NCBI GenBank assembly: GCA_016873455.1
Contig: VGXE01000021.1
Location: forward strand, 1-33,525
Source: Nitrospira sp.
Lineage (GTDB): Bacteria; Nitrospirota; Nitrospiria; Nitrospirales; Nitrospiraceae
DNA: 33,525 nt
Direction of reading: 5' to 3'
Part shown: positions 1 to 8,709 of the stretch, one piece after another
Numbering within the stretch: the stretch's first letter is position 1
How the letters are laid out: each line of letters begins with the position of its first letter
Program-made: the position numbers and the translations under genes
The notes under the pieces: generated by a model
The model's input: the letters and a program-made list of their open reading frames with translations, nothing else
What the model was told of the DNA's origin: nothing
Database searches by the model: none

Positions 1-1303
1 CCAACATAAAGACGGGATTGGCCGTTCCCGCCTGCTTCATGCCTTGGATGAGCCGGCCGGGCAGCGCGCCGACGTAGGTGCGGCGGTGCCCGCGGATTTC
101 CGCCTCATCCCGGACGCCACCGAGACTGATGCGCACAAATTCCCGTCCAAGCGCACGGGCTATTGATTTGCCCAGGGAGGTCTTTCCGACCCCAGGCGGC
201 CCGACGAAACAGAGGATGGGACCTTTCATCTTTTCTTTCAGCTTGCGGACCGCCAAATACTCCAGAATCCGTTCCTTGACCTTTTCCAGATCGTAGTGGT
301 CCTCGTTCAGCACCTTGGCCGCCGCCTTCAGATCGAGGTTGTCCTTCGAGCGTTTGGACCAGGGCAACTCCACCATCCATTCCAGATAGGTGCGGACCGT
401 CGCGGACTCGGCCGTGTCGGGGTGCATCTTCTCCAGGCGCTTGAGCTGTTTTTCCGCTTCTTTGAGGACTTTTTCGGGCATCTTGGCGTCTTTGATGCGT
501 TTGCGAAATTCGGTGACTTCTTCCGCTCGTTCGTCCAATTCGCCCAGCTCTTTTTGAATCGCTTTCAGTTGCTCGCGCAGGAAATATTCGCGCTGGGTTT
601 TGTCCATTTCGCCTTTGGCTTGCGCCTGGATCTTTTGCTGCATCGACAGCACTTCGATTTCCTTGCCGAGAATGTCACTGACCTGTCGAAGGCGTTGGAC
701 CGGGTCGAGGAGTTCCAGCACGCTTTGGGTCACGTCGACTTTTAGCCCAAGATTCGACGCGACCATGTCGGCGAGCCGGCCGGGCTCTTCCAGGTTCTCA
801 ATCACGACCATGACGTCGGGGATCAGGACTTTGCCTAAACTGACGATCCGCTCGATCTGCTCCTTCACCGTGCGCATGACCGCTTCAGCTTCAAGTGATG
901 TGCCCGCGGGCTTGGTGTCGGGGAGCTTGTCGATGCGGACGGAATAGTACGGGTCCGTCTGGATGTATTTGGCGATTTTGGCTTTCGCGACACCCTGCAC
1001 GAGGATCTTGATGCGTTCATCCGGCAGCTTCAGCATGCGCATGACGATGCCGACGGTGCCGATCTCATGGATGTCGTTGGGCTCCGGATTCTCCACATCG
1101 AGCGCTTTTTGCGTCGCGAGGAAGATCATCCGGTTTCCGGCAAGTGCCGCCTCGATCGCCTTGATCGACATCTCCCGCCCGACGAAGAGCGGAAGCACCA
1201 TGTAGGGGAATACGACGATGTCGCGCACAGGCAGCAAAGGCAGCTGGGCGGGAATCTCGACGTTCTGTGGTGGTTGAAGTTCCTGCTCGTTCTGGTCTGT
1301 CAT
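1..1303 (-). CDS. lon: ATP-dependent Lon protease, N-terminal and AAA part (C-terminus outside window)
   Basis: Lon is a cytoplasmic ATP-dependent serine protease that degrades misfolded and regulatory proteins. The visible 434 codons begin with an ATG preceded by a GGGAG ribosome site. The N-terminal substrate-binding domain starts with [20 protein letters not shown] at about residues 18-37. A long coiled-coil stretch follows ([19 protein letters not shown]), and then the AAA domain with the Walker A motif GPPGVGKTS at residues 368-376, close to its position in known Lon proteins. The AAA remainder and the Ser-Lys protease domain lie beyond the window edge. The gene follows galU on the same strand after an 86-nt gap and may be cotranscribed with it. 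Identification is very secure. Confidence 0.96.
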   Translation of the reverse strand, partial: MTDQNEQELQPPQNVEIPAQLPLLPVRDIVVFPYMVLPLFVGREMSIKAIEAALAGNRMIFLATQKALDVENPEPNDIHEIGTVGIVMRMLKLPDERIKILVQGVAKAKIAKYIQTDPYYSVRIDKLPDTKPAGTSLEAEAVMRTVKEQIERIVSLGKVLIPDVMVVIENLEEPGRLADMVASNLGLKVDVTQSVLELLDPVQRLRQVSDILGKEIEVLSMQQKIQAQAKGEMDKTQREYFLREQLKAIQKELGELDERAEEVTEFRKRIKDAKMPEKVLKEAEKQLKRLEKMHPDTAESATVRTYLEWMVELPWSKRSKDNLDLKAAAKVLNEDHYDLEKVKERILEYLAVRKLKEKMKGPILCFVGPPGVGKTSLGKSIARALGREFVRISLGGVRDEAEIRGHRRTYVGALPGRLIQGMKQAGTANPVFML

Positions 1304-1389
1304 CGGATACTGCTCCCTAATAATCTCGGCTCGGAGGAATTCGTGGTTTGCCCGGTGACGCAGTATGACCGGGTGCGTCAGGGCCCAAT

Positions 1390-2286
1390 CTATTTTCGCC
1401 GGTCGGTTGAAAGCAAGTGTGCGCGTGAGACAAGATACTCGCCGAAGTCAGCTCCCAATGAGGGGTTCTTTAGCGCGAATTCGACCGTGGCGATGAGAAA
1501 ACCCAGCTTATCCCCGGCATCATGACGCTGGCCCTTGATTTCTTGGGCAAACATCGGTGATCGTTTCGCCAGTTCCTTAAGCGCGTCGGTCAGCTGAATC
1601 TCCCCATTCTTCCCCGGCGCCGTCTTCCTCAGGATCGGGAAAATCTCCGGCGGCAAGACGTAGCGGCCGATGACGGCCAGCGTCGAGGGGGCGTCGGCTG
1701 GCGACGGTTTCTCCACCATGTCTTGGACACGATGCAGGCCGCTCGCCACGCGTTTGGGCGCGACAATGCCGTATCGGCTGACATCCTGCTTGGGGACTTC
1801 TTGCACACCCAGAACCGCGCCATGACGTTTCTTGTAGACATGGATGAGTTGGGCAAGCGCTGGCACCGGCGCATCGATGATTTCGTCGCCCAGAATCACG
1901 GCAAATGGTTCATCGCCGATCAAGTGCTGCGCGCACAGCACGGCATGTCCCAAGCCGAGCGCTTCCGATTGGCGCACATAACAGAAGTTGGCGAGATTTG
2001 AAATCTGTCGGATCTGATGCAGGACTTGGCTTTTGCCGGTCCCTTTCAAATTGTCTTCAAGTTCAACCGAGCGATCGAAGTGGTCTTCGATGGCGCGCTT
2101 GCCTCGCCCCGTAACCACGATAATGTCCTCGATTCCGGAGGCGACGGCTTCTTCCACCGTATATTGAATGAGCGGTTTGTCGACCAACGGGAGCATTTCT
2201 TTCGGCGAGGCCTTGGTTGCGGGAAGAAACCGTGTCCCCAGTCCTGCTGCGGGGATGACGGCCTTTCTGACGGTGAGACGTGACAT
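1390..2286 (-). CDS. galU: UTP--glucose-1-phosphate uridylyltransferase
   Basis: GalU makes UDP-glucose from UTP and glucose-1-phosphate for LPS core and exopolysaccharide synthesis. The 298-residue protein opens with the nucleotidyltransferase signature [20 protein letters not shown] and continues with [20 protein letters not shown], both typical of GalU. The length is normal. The start is taken as the ATG at 2286, which directly precedes the conserved [13 protein letters not shown] strand. An in-frame TTG at 2322 coincides with the -35 hexamer of a promoter, so it is unlikely to be translated. No Shine-Dalgarno sequence precedes the ATG, which fits a leaderless message. The position next to an LPS operon suits its role as a sugar-nucleotide supplier. 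Confidence 0.95.
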   Translation of the reverse strand: MSRLTVRKAVIPAAGLGTRFLPATKASPKEMLPLVDKPLIQYTVEEAVASGIEDIIVVTGRGKRAIEDHFDRSVELEDNLKGTGKSQVLHQIRQISNLANFCYVRQSEALGLGHAVLCAQHLIGDEPFAVILGDEIIDAPVPALAQLIHVYKKRHGAVLGVQEVPKQDVSRYGIVAPKRVASGLHRVQDMVEKPSPADAPSTLAVIGRYVLPPEIFPILRKTAPGKNGEIQLTDALKELAKRSPMFAQEIKGQRHDAGDKLGFLIATVEFALKNPSLGADFGEYLVSRAHLLSTDRRK

Positions 2287-2293
2287 GATTCGG

Positions 2294-2322
2294 ATACTAT
2301 GTGATGGGTAGAGTGATGTCAA
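2294..2322 (-). promoter_or_regulatory. Sigma70-type promoter of galU, probably leaderless
   Basis: On the minus strand, TTGACA (2322-2317) is followed by a 17-nt spacer and TAGTAT (2299-2294). Only seven bases separate the -10 box from the ATG of galU, so transcription would begin at or next to the start codon. No Shine-Dalgarno sequence is present, in agreement with a leaderless mRNA. The -35 match is perfect and the -10 match is four of six. Confidence 0.65.
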
Positions 2323-2403
2323 GAAATGCTGGAACTCACCGCATCCAGGGCGTATTGCGCGGATAGCCGAACGGCCGGTCTTCAGAAACCATCGGCGAGT
2401 CCT

Positions 2404-2432
2404 TTACAACGTAGAGACGCGCCAATATAATC
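2404..2432 (+). promoter_or_regulatory. Sigma70-type promoter for the bamA-lpx operon
   Basis: TTTACA (2404-2409), a 17-nt spacer and a perfect TATAAT (2427-2432) form a near-consensus promoter in the divergent galU/bamA gap. Transcription would start near 2439, leaving a leader of about 70 to 130 nt depending on the bamA start. Nothing comparable was seen before the next genes downstream, so it may drive the whole bamA-msbA run. Confidence 0.7.
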
Positions 2433-2567
2433 CATCAGTTTTGCGAGCCGTGGGCTCATGGGCGGCAACCGTGTTTCCTCTCGTCTGCACATCGGAGCGG
2501 GCCAGGCGTGATGAGGCAGGCGCATTTCTGCCCAGTCGCGATGAGTCGGTGTGGTGTTGCCACGGCC

Positions 2568-4922
2568 ATGGTGATTTTTGCGCGAGAGTACGTTTTGGCG
2601 ATCGTGACGCTCATCCACAGATCTCGATGGCTCGTTGCGCTGATCGTGGCAATCTCTGTCTTGTCCGGCTGGTGTGATGCGGCCGAGCAGACGTCGTCTT
2701 CCAAGATCAAGTCGATCGACATCCGGGGCAACAAGCGCATAGAAGTTCCCTCCATCATCGGGCGCCTCACGCTCAAAGTGAATGACCCGTATACGCCCGA
2801 GACGGTTCGCGGGCAGGTCAAGATTCTGTATGACTCCGGCTTCTTCGAGGATATCCAAGTCGAAACTGACGTGGCGCCTCAAGGAACGGCCGTGGTCTTT
2901 GTCGTTCGAGAGAAACCCTTCATTACGGAGATCGTCTATGACGGGAATCAGAATCTGAGCGACGACAAGCTCAAGGAAAAAACCCTCATCAAGAGCCAAA
3001 CGTTCCTCGATCAGCAGCAGGTCAAGGACAGCGCTGAGAATATCCGTCTGGCGTACGAAAAAGACGGCTATTACAACTGTCAAGTGATTCCGGTCGTCCA
3101 AGCGCTGGACCAAGAGCGCAAGCGCTTGACGTTCTTCATCACCGAGGGGGACAAGGCCCGCATCAAGGACGTGACGTTCGACGGCTTGCGGACGATGACG
3201 AAAGCGGAGCTGTTCAAGGTCGTGTCGACGCGCGAATGGGTGCCGTGGTACGGGTTGTTTACGCGTTTCACTTTGCCGTCGCTCATTTCCGATGCCGGCG
3301 TGCTCAAGCGGGAAGAAGCGACGAACGATGTGGAACGAATCAGGGAAGTGCTGCTGAACAAGGGATACTTTAATGCCAGGGTGAGCCTGTCGTCCATTGA
3401 ATTGACCGAGGACAAGCGATGGTTCACGGTCACGTTCAATATTTTCGAGGGCGAACCGTTTACGATCGGAGAAGTAGGGTTCCGGGGCTACACGGTGTTC
3501 GAAGACCTTGAGCTTCGGGACGGACTCAGGATCAAGCAGGGGGAGATTTTTCAGCGCGCGAAGTTGCGGGATGAGATCAGCCGCCTGACGGACCTCTATG
3601 GGGGGAAGGGCTACTCGTTTGCCGAAGTCACACCCAATGTCGTGCCGAACAACGAAGAGCGAACGGTCAGCGTCATCTTCACTCTCAAAGAGGGGGAGAT
3701 GATGCGAATCCGGCAGATCAATATTTTCGGGAACAATAAGACGCGCGACAACGTTATCCGCCGAGAAATTCGCGTGGATGAACAAGACGTCATCGACACG
3801 GTGTCTCTGAAGCGGAGTTTTCAGCGGTTGAACAACCTCAACTTTTTTGAGACCGTCGAGATCTTGCCCGACAAGGTGTCTGTGGATAAGGTGGATTTGA
3901 ATGTTCGGGTGAAGGAGAAGCCGACCGGCCAATTCAGCCTCGGGGGGGGATTCAGCTCGCTGGATCGGATGATGGCGGTTGCCAACATTACGGAAGGGAA
4001 TATCGGCGGATATGGCTACATGGGCCGCATCACCGGCCAGCTCGGTCAGCGGAGGAGCTTGGGATCGATCACATTGCGGAATCCCTATGTGAACGATTCC
4101 CTGACGTCGCTGCAGTTGGATATCTACCGCAGCATGACGAATTACCTGACGTTTTTCGAGTCGCGGACCGGTGCGAGCGTGACGGTGGGCCGCTGGTTGT
4201 CGGAATATAACTCAGGGAGCATCAGCCTGTTCGCCGAAGAATTGAATTACAGAAGCCCGTCGAGGGGGGTGTGCGAGTCCGTCCCTCAATTTTGCGATGA
4301 CCTACTCGGCCATCAGTCCACGACGGGTGTTCGAATCCATGGCTTCAGGGACACAAGGGACTATTACCTCGATCCTCGAACTGGCTGGCGGTTCGGCGGT
4401 GGGGTCGATATCGGGACTCCGCTGATGGGCGGTACCAACAATTTCGTCAAGTACACCGCCGATGTGATCAAGGTCACTCCGCTGCCCTTCGACATGCGGC
4501 TGTCGCTCCGTGGACGGTTTGGCGCGGTGGATGCGTTCGAGGGGAAGCCGGTTCCGCTCAGCGAACGGTTTTACGTCGGCGGGATCAATACTGTGCGCGG
4601 GTTTGTCTTTGGCCGGGCCGGTCCCATCGTGCCGGCCACGCGGACGACGCTCGGAGCAGCCAAGCAGTTGATCTTCAACGCCGACCTCATCTTTACCGTT
4701 TCTGCCGACGCGAAGTTGAACGGTGTGCTCTTTTTCGATTACGGGAAAGGTTTTGATCAAGATGAAGCGCTGTCCATCTTTGATCTCAGGAAAACGGCAG
4801 GAATTGAAGGGCGCTGGATTTCACCGTTCGGTCCGTTGCGCGCGGCCTACGGTATCAATCTCGATCCGAGAGAAGGTGAACGAGGCGGAGTGTTTGAGTT
4901 TACGATCGGCTCGATCTTCTGA
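2568..4922 (+). CDS. bamA: Outer membrane protein assembly factor BamA (Omp85)
   Basis: BamA is the essential beta-barrel core of the BAM complex, which folds and inserts outer-membrane proteins. The first ~40 residues hold a signal peptide (hydrophobic run WLVALIVAISVLSG, then CDA|AEQ). Repeated POTRA domains follow, starting at KIKSIDIRGNKRI, each with the usual RG(N/F)...GYF/GF pattern. The C-terminal barrel contains the VRGF motif (NTVRGFVFGRAGP) and ends in phenylalanine (FTIGSIF), the expected beta-signal. The length of about 785 residues is normal. The start is uncertain: in-frame alternatives are GTG 2508, ATG 2511, ATG 2541 and GTG 2604, and none has a clear ribosome site. The location ahead of Skp-type genes and fabZ-lpxA is the classic arrangement, except that lpxD is missing. 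Confidence 0.95.
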   Translation: MVIFAREYVLAIVTLIHRSRWLVALIVAISVLSGWCDAAEQTSSSKIKSIDIRGNKRIEVPSIIGRLTLKVNDPYTPETVRGQVKILYDSGFFEDIQVETDVAPQGTAVVFVVREKPFITEIVYDGNQNLSDDKLKEKTLIKSQTFLDQQQVKDSAENIRLAYEKDGYYNCQVIPVVQALDQERKRLTFFITEGDKARIKDVTFDGLRTMTKAELFKVVSTREWVPWYGLFTRFTLPSLISDAGVLKREEATNDVERIREVLLNKGYFNARVSLSSIELTEDKRWFTVTFNIFEGEPFTIGEVGFRGYTVFEDLELRDGLRIKQGEIFQRAKLRDEISRLTDLYGGKGYSFAEVTPNVVPNNEERTVSVIFTLKEGEMMRIRQINIFGNNKTRDNVIRREIRVDEQDVIDTVSLKRSFQRLNNLNFFETVEILPDKVSVDKVDLNVRVKEKPTGQFSLGGGFSSLDRMMAVANITEGNIGGYGYMGRITGQLGQRRSLGSITLRNPYVNDSLTSLQLDIYRSMTNYLTFFESRTGASVTVGRWLSEYNSGSISLFAEELNYRSPSRGVCESVPQFCDDLLGHQSTTGVRIHGFRDTRDYYLDPRTGWRFGGGVDIGTPLMGGTNNFVKYTADVIKVTPLPFDMRLSLRGRFGAVDAFEGKPVPLSERFYVGGINTVRGFVFGRAGPIVPATRTTLGAAKQLIFNADLIFTVSADAKLNGVLFFDYGKGFDQDEALSIFDLRKTAGIEGRWISPFGPLRAAYGINLDPREGERGGVFEFTIGSIF

Positions 4923-5161
4923 TTGGATGTCGGTGCTGAAGCCGTGAGGACCTCAACATCCTGTGCGATGGTAAGGTTGTCCACTACGCCTTCCCCACCC
5001 ATCAATGAGGACTATCCTTCCTGCACACTTTCTGGCAAAATGCACAAATTATTCAAAGGGGTATCCCTCCTGGACGGCGTGGGGGACTGTTTCTTTATTA
5101 TCCCGAAAGTAGGCTTGTGACGCGTTCCCTACACGAGTGTGTTCGTATCTTCAGGGGTCTG
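4923..5161 (+). other. Gap between bamA and the first OmpH-type gene
   Basis: About 240 bases without a convincing gene. A short inverted repeat (TGAGG-A-CCTCA, about 4945-4956) has no following T-tract, so it is not a convincing terminator. A TATTAT at 5096-5101 could be a -10 box, but no good -35 element stands at 17 nt. The reading frame of the downstream gene extends back to GTG 5117. The ATG at 5162 has a much better ribosome site (AGGGGT at 5153-5158). Confidence 0.4.
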
Positions 5162-5767
5162 ATGCCTGCTGTGACTGAACGAGCACACAAGCCGGTTCGT
5201 CTCTCGGCAGCCCGCCGACAAACTCTGGCATTTGTTGCCCTGGGTGTTGTGAGCCTCTTGACTGTAGGTTGTGCGGCAAACAGTCTGAGGGGAGACGGTC
5301 AGAAAATCGAAGGGAAAATAGGGCTCATTGACTCTTCCCGCGTGTGGAGCGAATCCAACTTGGGCAAGAAGTTGAAAGACACATTGACGGCCCATCAGAA
5401 AAATCGGCAGGCGTTGCTTGAAGCCGATGCGCGGGAATTGCAACGCATGCAGGAGGATCTGCGGCGAGTGGAAGAGTCACGGTCCTTTCAGCCTGACGGG
5501 ATTCAACGACGCAGACAACAATTGCAGCAACGTTTTGAGGAGTATCAGCAGAAGAATATGGAATTGAACCGGGAGATCCAAGAAAAGGGGCGTGATGTGT
5601 CGGAAAGCTTTCGGGTGAAAGTGGATGGGGTGGTCGCCAAGGTGGCCAAACGGATCGGCTTGCAGGTGGTTATTGAAAAAGGGAAAGGTGGCCCTACGTT
5701 CTATGGCGAGGAAGGGCTCGACGTGACCAGTCAGGTGATAGAGGAATTCAACCGGGAACATCCGTAG
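5162..5767 (+). CDS. OmpH/Skp-family periplasmic chaperone-like lipoprotein
   Basis: The 201-residue product has the OmpH/Skp plan: a signal peptide, a beta strand (KIGLIDSSRVWSES), a long charged coiled coil (about residues 70-150, rich in Q, E and R) and a closing segment (GLQVVIEKGKGGPTFYGEEG, then DVTSQVIEEFNRE). The signal ends in LLTVGC-AANS, which resembles a lipobox, so the protein is probably lipid-anchored, unlike classical Skp. The -3 position is Thr, so lipidation is likely but not certain. The start at ATG 5162 is chosen for its AGGGGT ribosome site. It directly precedes a second, soluble OmpH gene. A role in carrying or holding outer-membrane proteins next to BamA is inferred from the family. 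Confidence 0.82.
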   Translation: MPAVTERAHKPVRLSAARRQTLAFVALGVVSLLTVGCAANSLRGDGQKIEGKIGLIDSSRVWSESNLGKKLKDTLTAHQKNRQALLEADARELQRMQEDLRRVEESRSFQPDGIQRRRQQLQQRFEEYQQKNMELNREIQEKGRDVSESFRVKVDGVVAKVAKRIGLQVVIEKGKGGPTFYGEEGLDVTSQVIEEFNREHP

Positions 5768-5783
5768 GGCCGGTGGAGGTTTG

Positions 5784-6326
5784 ATGATGAGATGCGCGGG
5801 AATGGTGATGGCGGTGGTGGGTGCCCTCTTGGTGTGCTTGGCGGGATCGGCGCAGGCCGCCGATGCGATTAAGATCGCCGTGATGGACCAGCAGGCCGTG
5901 ATCGAACGGTCCAAGGCGGGCAAGGCCGCACTTGAGGAGATGAAGGCCTATCAGGCGACCAGGCAGAAGATCATCAGTGCCGACGAGCAGGAGCTGAAAG
6001 AACTGGAGCAGGCCATTCAAGATCCCAATAGCAAGTTGAGTGAAGCGGCCAAACAAGAGAAACAGGAACAGTTCCGAGGCAAGGTCGAGGCCTATCAGCG
6101 GCGGCTGCAGGATTTTAATCGCGAAGTTCAGCAGAAGCAACGCGAGATGGTCGCGGAGTATTCGAAGAAGATCGCGGATGCGGCGCAGGTGGTGGCACAA
6201 AAGGAGGGGCTTATTGCCGTCCTTGACAAAGGGAACGAGTCGATGTTCCGCATCGTGCTCTATCATCAGCCCGCGCTGGATGTGACGGACTTGATCGTGA
6301 AGGAATTTGATCGGCAACAGAACTGA
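5784..6326 (+). CDS. OmpH/Skp-family periplasmic chaperone
   Basis: Skp/OmpH proteins are trimeric periplasmic chaperones that hold unfolded outer-membrane proteins on their way to BamA. This 180-residue protein has a cleavable signal peptide (VVGALLVCLAGSAQA|ADAIK), the conserved IKIAVMDQQAVIERSKAGK strand and helix, and a long helical tentacle region (about 45-130). It ends with a C-terminal strand and helix (AVLDKGNESMF, then DVTDLIVKEFDRQQN). A GGAGG ribosome site at 5774-5778 serves the ATG at 5784 or the next ATG at 5787. It lies 16 nt after the lipoprotein paralogue and 38 nt before fabZ. The pair probably arose by duplication. Confidence 0.9.
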   Translation: MMRCAGMVMAVVGALLVCLAGSAQAADAIKIAVMDQQAVIERSKAGKAALEEMKAYQATRQKIISADEQELKELEQAIQDPNSKLSEAAKQEKQEQFRGKVEAYQRRLQDFNREVQQKQREMVAEYSKKIADAAQVVAQKEGLIAVLDKGNESMFRIVLYHQPALDVTDLIVKEFDRQQN

Positions 6327-6364
6327 GACGGCGAATCAAATGACGTGGAGAGGAGGCGGTGCCA

Positions 6365-6832
6365 ATGGCAAAGGTTGAGCAGGTGGAGATTCAGGAAATT
6401 TTATCGGTACTTCCTCACCGGTATCCCTTCCTGTTGGTGGATCGGGTGAAAGAGTTTGAACCTGGCCAACGGCTTGTCGCGATCAAGAATGTGACGATCA
6501 ATGAGCCGTTTTTTCAGGGGCATTTCCCCGGTCGGCCGATCATGCCTGGTGTGTTGATCATCGAAGCGATGGCTCAGGCCGGAGGCGTGCTGGTGTTTAA
6601 GTCCGGAGGACCGGTTGGGAAAACCATCATGTATCTAGCGGGTATCGATGAGGCGAAATTCCGGCGGCCTGTGGTGCCCGGCGATCAGCTCCGATTTGAG
6701 ATCGAAGTGCTCAAGAAGCGTCCGCCGGTCTGGAAAATGCATGGGAAGGCCTATGTGGACAATGTCCTCGCCTGTGAAGCCGTGGTGACGGCAATGGTGA
6801 TGGAAGAAAAGGACGTGAAGCGTGATGGGTGA
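6365..6832 (+). CDS. fabZ: 3-hydroxyacyl-[ACP] dehydratase FabZ
   Basis: FabZ dehydrates 3-hydroxyacyl-ACP in fatty-acid synthesis and competes with LpxA for 3-hydroxyacyl-ACP. The 155-residue protein is a single hot-dog fold with [13 protein letters not shown] near the N-terminus. The catalytic pair is visible: His53 in [12 protein letters not shown] and Glu67 in [11 protein letters not shown]. An AGAGGAGGCG ribosome site precedes the ATG at 6365; the GTG two codons upstream is less likely. The last codons (VKRDG) and the stop codon lie inside the left arm of a palindromic word array. Adjacency to lpxA is the standard gene order. Confidence 0.96.
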   Translation: MAKVEQVEIQEILSVLPHRYPFLLVDRVKEFEPGQRLVAIKNVTINEPFFQGHFPGRPIMPGVLIIEAMAQAGGVLVFKSGGPVGKTIMYLAGIDEAKFRRPVVPGDQLRFEIEVLKKRPPVWKMHGKAYVDNVLACEAVVTAMVMEEKDVKRDG

Positions 6833-6899
6833 TGCGTGATGAGTTGCCAGGGAGCGCATCGAGTCAGGGCTCATCACCCATCACTGATCACTCATCACG
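6821..6899. repeat. Palindromic word array between fabZ and lpxA
   Basis: The left arm (6821-6843) is built from words such as GTGATGGGTGATGCGTGATG. The right arm (6870-6899) is an imperfect reverse complement built from CATCACCCATCACTGATCAC-type words. The loop is about 26 nt. The fabZ stop codon (6830-6832) lies in the left arm. The right arm ends just before the GGAGG ribosome site of lpxA (6899-6903). The same words recur as a single arm before the DUF374 gene at 12624-12666. No T-tract follows, so this is not a typical terminator. Confidence 0.8.
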
Positions 6900-6909
6900 G
6901 AGGTTCTGT

Positions 6910-7728
6910 GTGAAGATACATCCAACAGCGATTATCCATCCTAAAGCCACACTGGCCGATGATGTGGAAGTGGGGCCGTTTTGCGTCGTCGGCGAGCATG
7001 TCACGATCGGCAAAGGGACCAGGCTCCTGTCCCATGTTTCTCTCGACGGATGGACCGAGATCGGCGAGCGCAATGAAGTGCATCCCTTCGCGTCGATCGG
7101 TGGTCCGCCGCAGCACCTCGGCTATCGTGGGGAGCCCACAAAAGTCCTTCTCGGCGATGACAACGTGATTCGTGAATATGTCACCATCAATCGCGGGACG
7201 GTACAAGGCGGCGGGGTGACCTCTCTTGGATCCAAGGGCATCTTGATGGCCTATGTGCATGTGGCGCACGATTGCCGGCTGGGCAATCATCTCATCATGG
7301 CCAATGCAGCGAGCTTGGCCGGACACATTACGATCGGGGATCATTCCGTTATTGGCGGGTTAACCGGCATTCTTCAGTTTGTGCGAGTCGGCGACTATGT
7401 GATGGTGGGCGGGTGTTGTGCGATCGGCCAGGATATCCCGCCGTTTACCTTTGCTGCCGGTGGGTATCGGGCCCACCTCTACGGTCTGAACACGGTGGGG
7501 CTGCAACGCCATGGTTTTTCCTCCGACCGCATCGCGTTGCTCAGGAAAGCCTTCGATCTTCTCTTTCGCGCAGGCCATCGAACGGCGGAGGCCATCAAGC
7601 TGGCGCAAAAGGAGTTCAAAGGGCAGGAGGATGTGGCGAGGATTCTCTCGTTTATGGCGGGGACCAAACGTGGCATCTCGCGGGCGGTCCATCTCGATCT
7701 TGAGCGTGAGGCCGATCACCAGTTATGA
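6910..7728 (+). CDS. lpxA: Acyl-[ACP]--UDP-N-acetylglucosamine O-acyltransferase LpxA
   Basis: LpxA carries out the first step of lipid A synthesis, moving a 3-hydroxyacyl chain from ACP to UDP-GlcNAc. The 272-residue protein shows left-handed beta-helix hexapeptide repeats (IHPTAIIHPKATLADDVEVG and more). It has the active-site region LMAYVHVAHDCRLGNHL, with histidines 117 and 120 matching the conserved pair. The C-terminal helical domain is present (YGLNTVGLQRHGFS). The start is the GTG at 6910, six bases after GGAGG; the frame extends upstream only through the palindrome. The stop overlaps the lpxI start (ATGA). A GnnA-like gene nearby raises the possibility that this LpxA uses a diamino sugar nucleotide, which the sequence alone does not settle. 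Confidence 0.96.
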   Translation: MKIHPTAIIHPKATLADDVEVGPFCVVGEHVTIGKGTRLLSHVSLDGWTEIGERNEVHPFASIGGPPQHLGYRGEPTKVLLGDDNVIREYVTINRGTVQGGGVTSLGSKGILMAYVHVAHDCRLGNHLIMANAASLAGHITIGDHSVIGGLTGILQFVRVGDYVMVGGCCAIGQDIPPFTFAAGGYRAHLYGLNTVGLQRHGFSSDRIALLRKAFDLLFRAGHRTAEAIKLAQKEFKGQEDVARILSFMAGTKRGISRAVHLDLEREADHQL

Positions 7729-8591
7729 CGGCAGCTACGACGACTTCGGCCATGCCTATAGCGGACGGGCGTATCGGCTTGATCGCCGGGAACGGGCGGT
7801 TTCCGATCATCTTTGCCGATAACGCACGCAAGCTGGGATTGTTTGTGTCCGCGGTTGCGCACGAGGGGGAAACAGAACCGGAACTCGAGCAGCACGTCGA
7901 TCGAATTCACTGGATCAGGATCGGGCAACTCAACAAGCTGATCAACGCATTCAAGGGCGATGGTGTCCGCAATGTGGTGATGCTGGGTGGGATCAAGAAG
8001 ACCCATGTCTACAGCACGGTGCGGCCGGATTTTCGCGCGTTGGCTCTGGCGGCCAGGATCGCCTTGTGGAAGGACGACGATATTCTTCGGGAAATCGCGG
8101 CCGAACTCGAGCGGGACGGGATCGTCATCTGTGAATCGACGTTCGGCCTTGAAGGGATTCTCGTGGAAGAAGGGCCGCTCACGTCGCGGCAACCGTCCAA
8201 GAAGGAATGGGCTGATATCCGGTACGGCTGGGATATCGCGCTGGAGACCGGGCGTCTCGATATTGGACAATGTGTGGTGGTGAAAGATCGGGTGATTGTC
8301 GCGGTGGAGGCGGTTGAAGGGACGGATGGCGCGATCAAACGAGGTGGCGAATTGGCTAAGGAAGGCGCGGTCGTCGTCAAACGGAGCAAGCCGCAGCAAG
8401 ACATGCGCTTTGACTTGCCCGCCGTCGGACCTCGAACGATTGAGGTCATGGCGTCGGTCAAGGCCAGCGTCCTGGCGGTGGAGGCAGGCCGTACGGTCGT
8501 GTTAGACCGAGACGAACTCGTGAGCCAAGCCGAACGAATCGGAATTGCCGTCGTCGGAATTGCGGCGGACAGCGTGAAACCTGAGGCGTGA
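7725..8591 (+). CDS. lpxI: UDP-2,3-diacylglucosamine pyrophosphatase LpxI (DUF1009)
   Basis: LpxI hydrolyses UDP-2,3-diacylglucosamine to lipid X and UMP, replacing LpxH in many bacteria. The 288-residue product has the N-terminal IGLIAGNGRFPIIFADNARK and the C-terminal domain signatures AVEGTDGAIKRGGEL and KPQQDMRFDLPAVGPRTIEV. These are hallmarks of the family, and the length fits. Its ATG overlaps the lpxA stop, so the two are translationally coupled. The position between lpxA and lpxB is the usual one for this enzyme. Confidence 0.95.
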   Translation: MTAATTTSAMPIADGRIGLIAGNGRFPIIFADNARKLGLFVSAVAHEGETEPELEQHVDRIHWIRIGQLNKLINAFKGDGVRNVVMLGGIKKTHVYSTVRPDFRALALAARIALWKDDDILREIAAELERDGIVICESTFGLEGILVEEGPLTSRQPSKKEWADIRYGWDIALETGRLDIGQCVVVKDRVIVAVEAVEGTDGAIKRGGELAKEGAVVVKRSKPQQDMRFDLPAVGPRTIEVMASVKASVLAVEAGRTVVLDRDELVSQAERIGIAVVGIAADSVKPEA

Positions 8592-8709
8592 CACCTAAAA
8601 CGTGTGGAGTGGAATGTTTCTCGTTGCGCGCCCATCGTGAAATATCCGCTTTGAAACTTGCCAGTTGCATCTTGAACCGTGATGCCGTGACTCATAAGCG
8701 TAAGAGGAT

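Noticed and set aside
2382-3932. 516-codon open frame on the minus strand
   Set aside because: It lies fully antisense to bamA, which has clear POTRA and barrel homology; the antisense translation shows no recognisable domain.
4980-5101. Promoter before the first OmpH gene
   Set aside because: Only a TATTAT box is seen, without a -35 element at proper spacing; cotranscription from the bamA promoter is as likely.
6821-6899. Rho-independent terminator between fabZ and lpxA
   Set aside because: The stem is made of degenerate words with a long loop, no T-tract follows, and the next gene's ribosome site abuts it.
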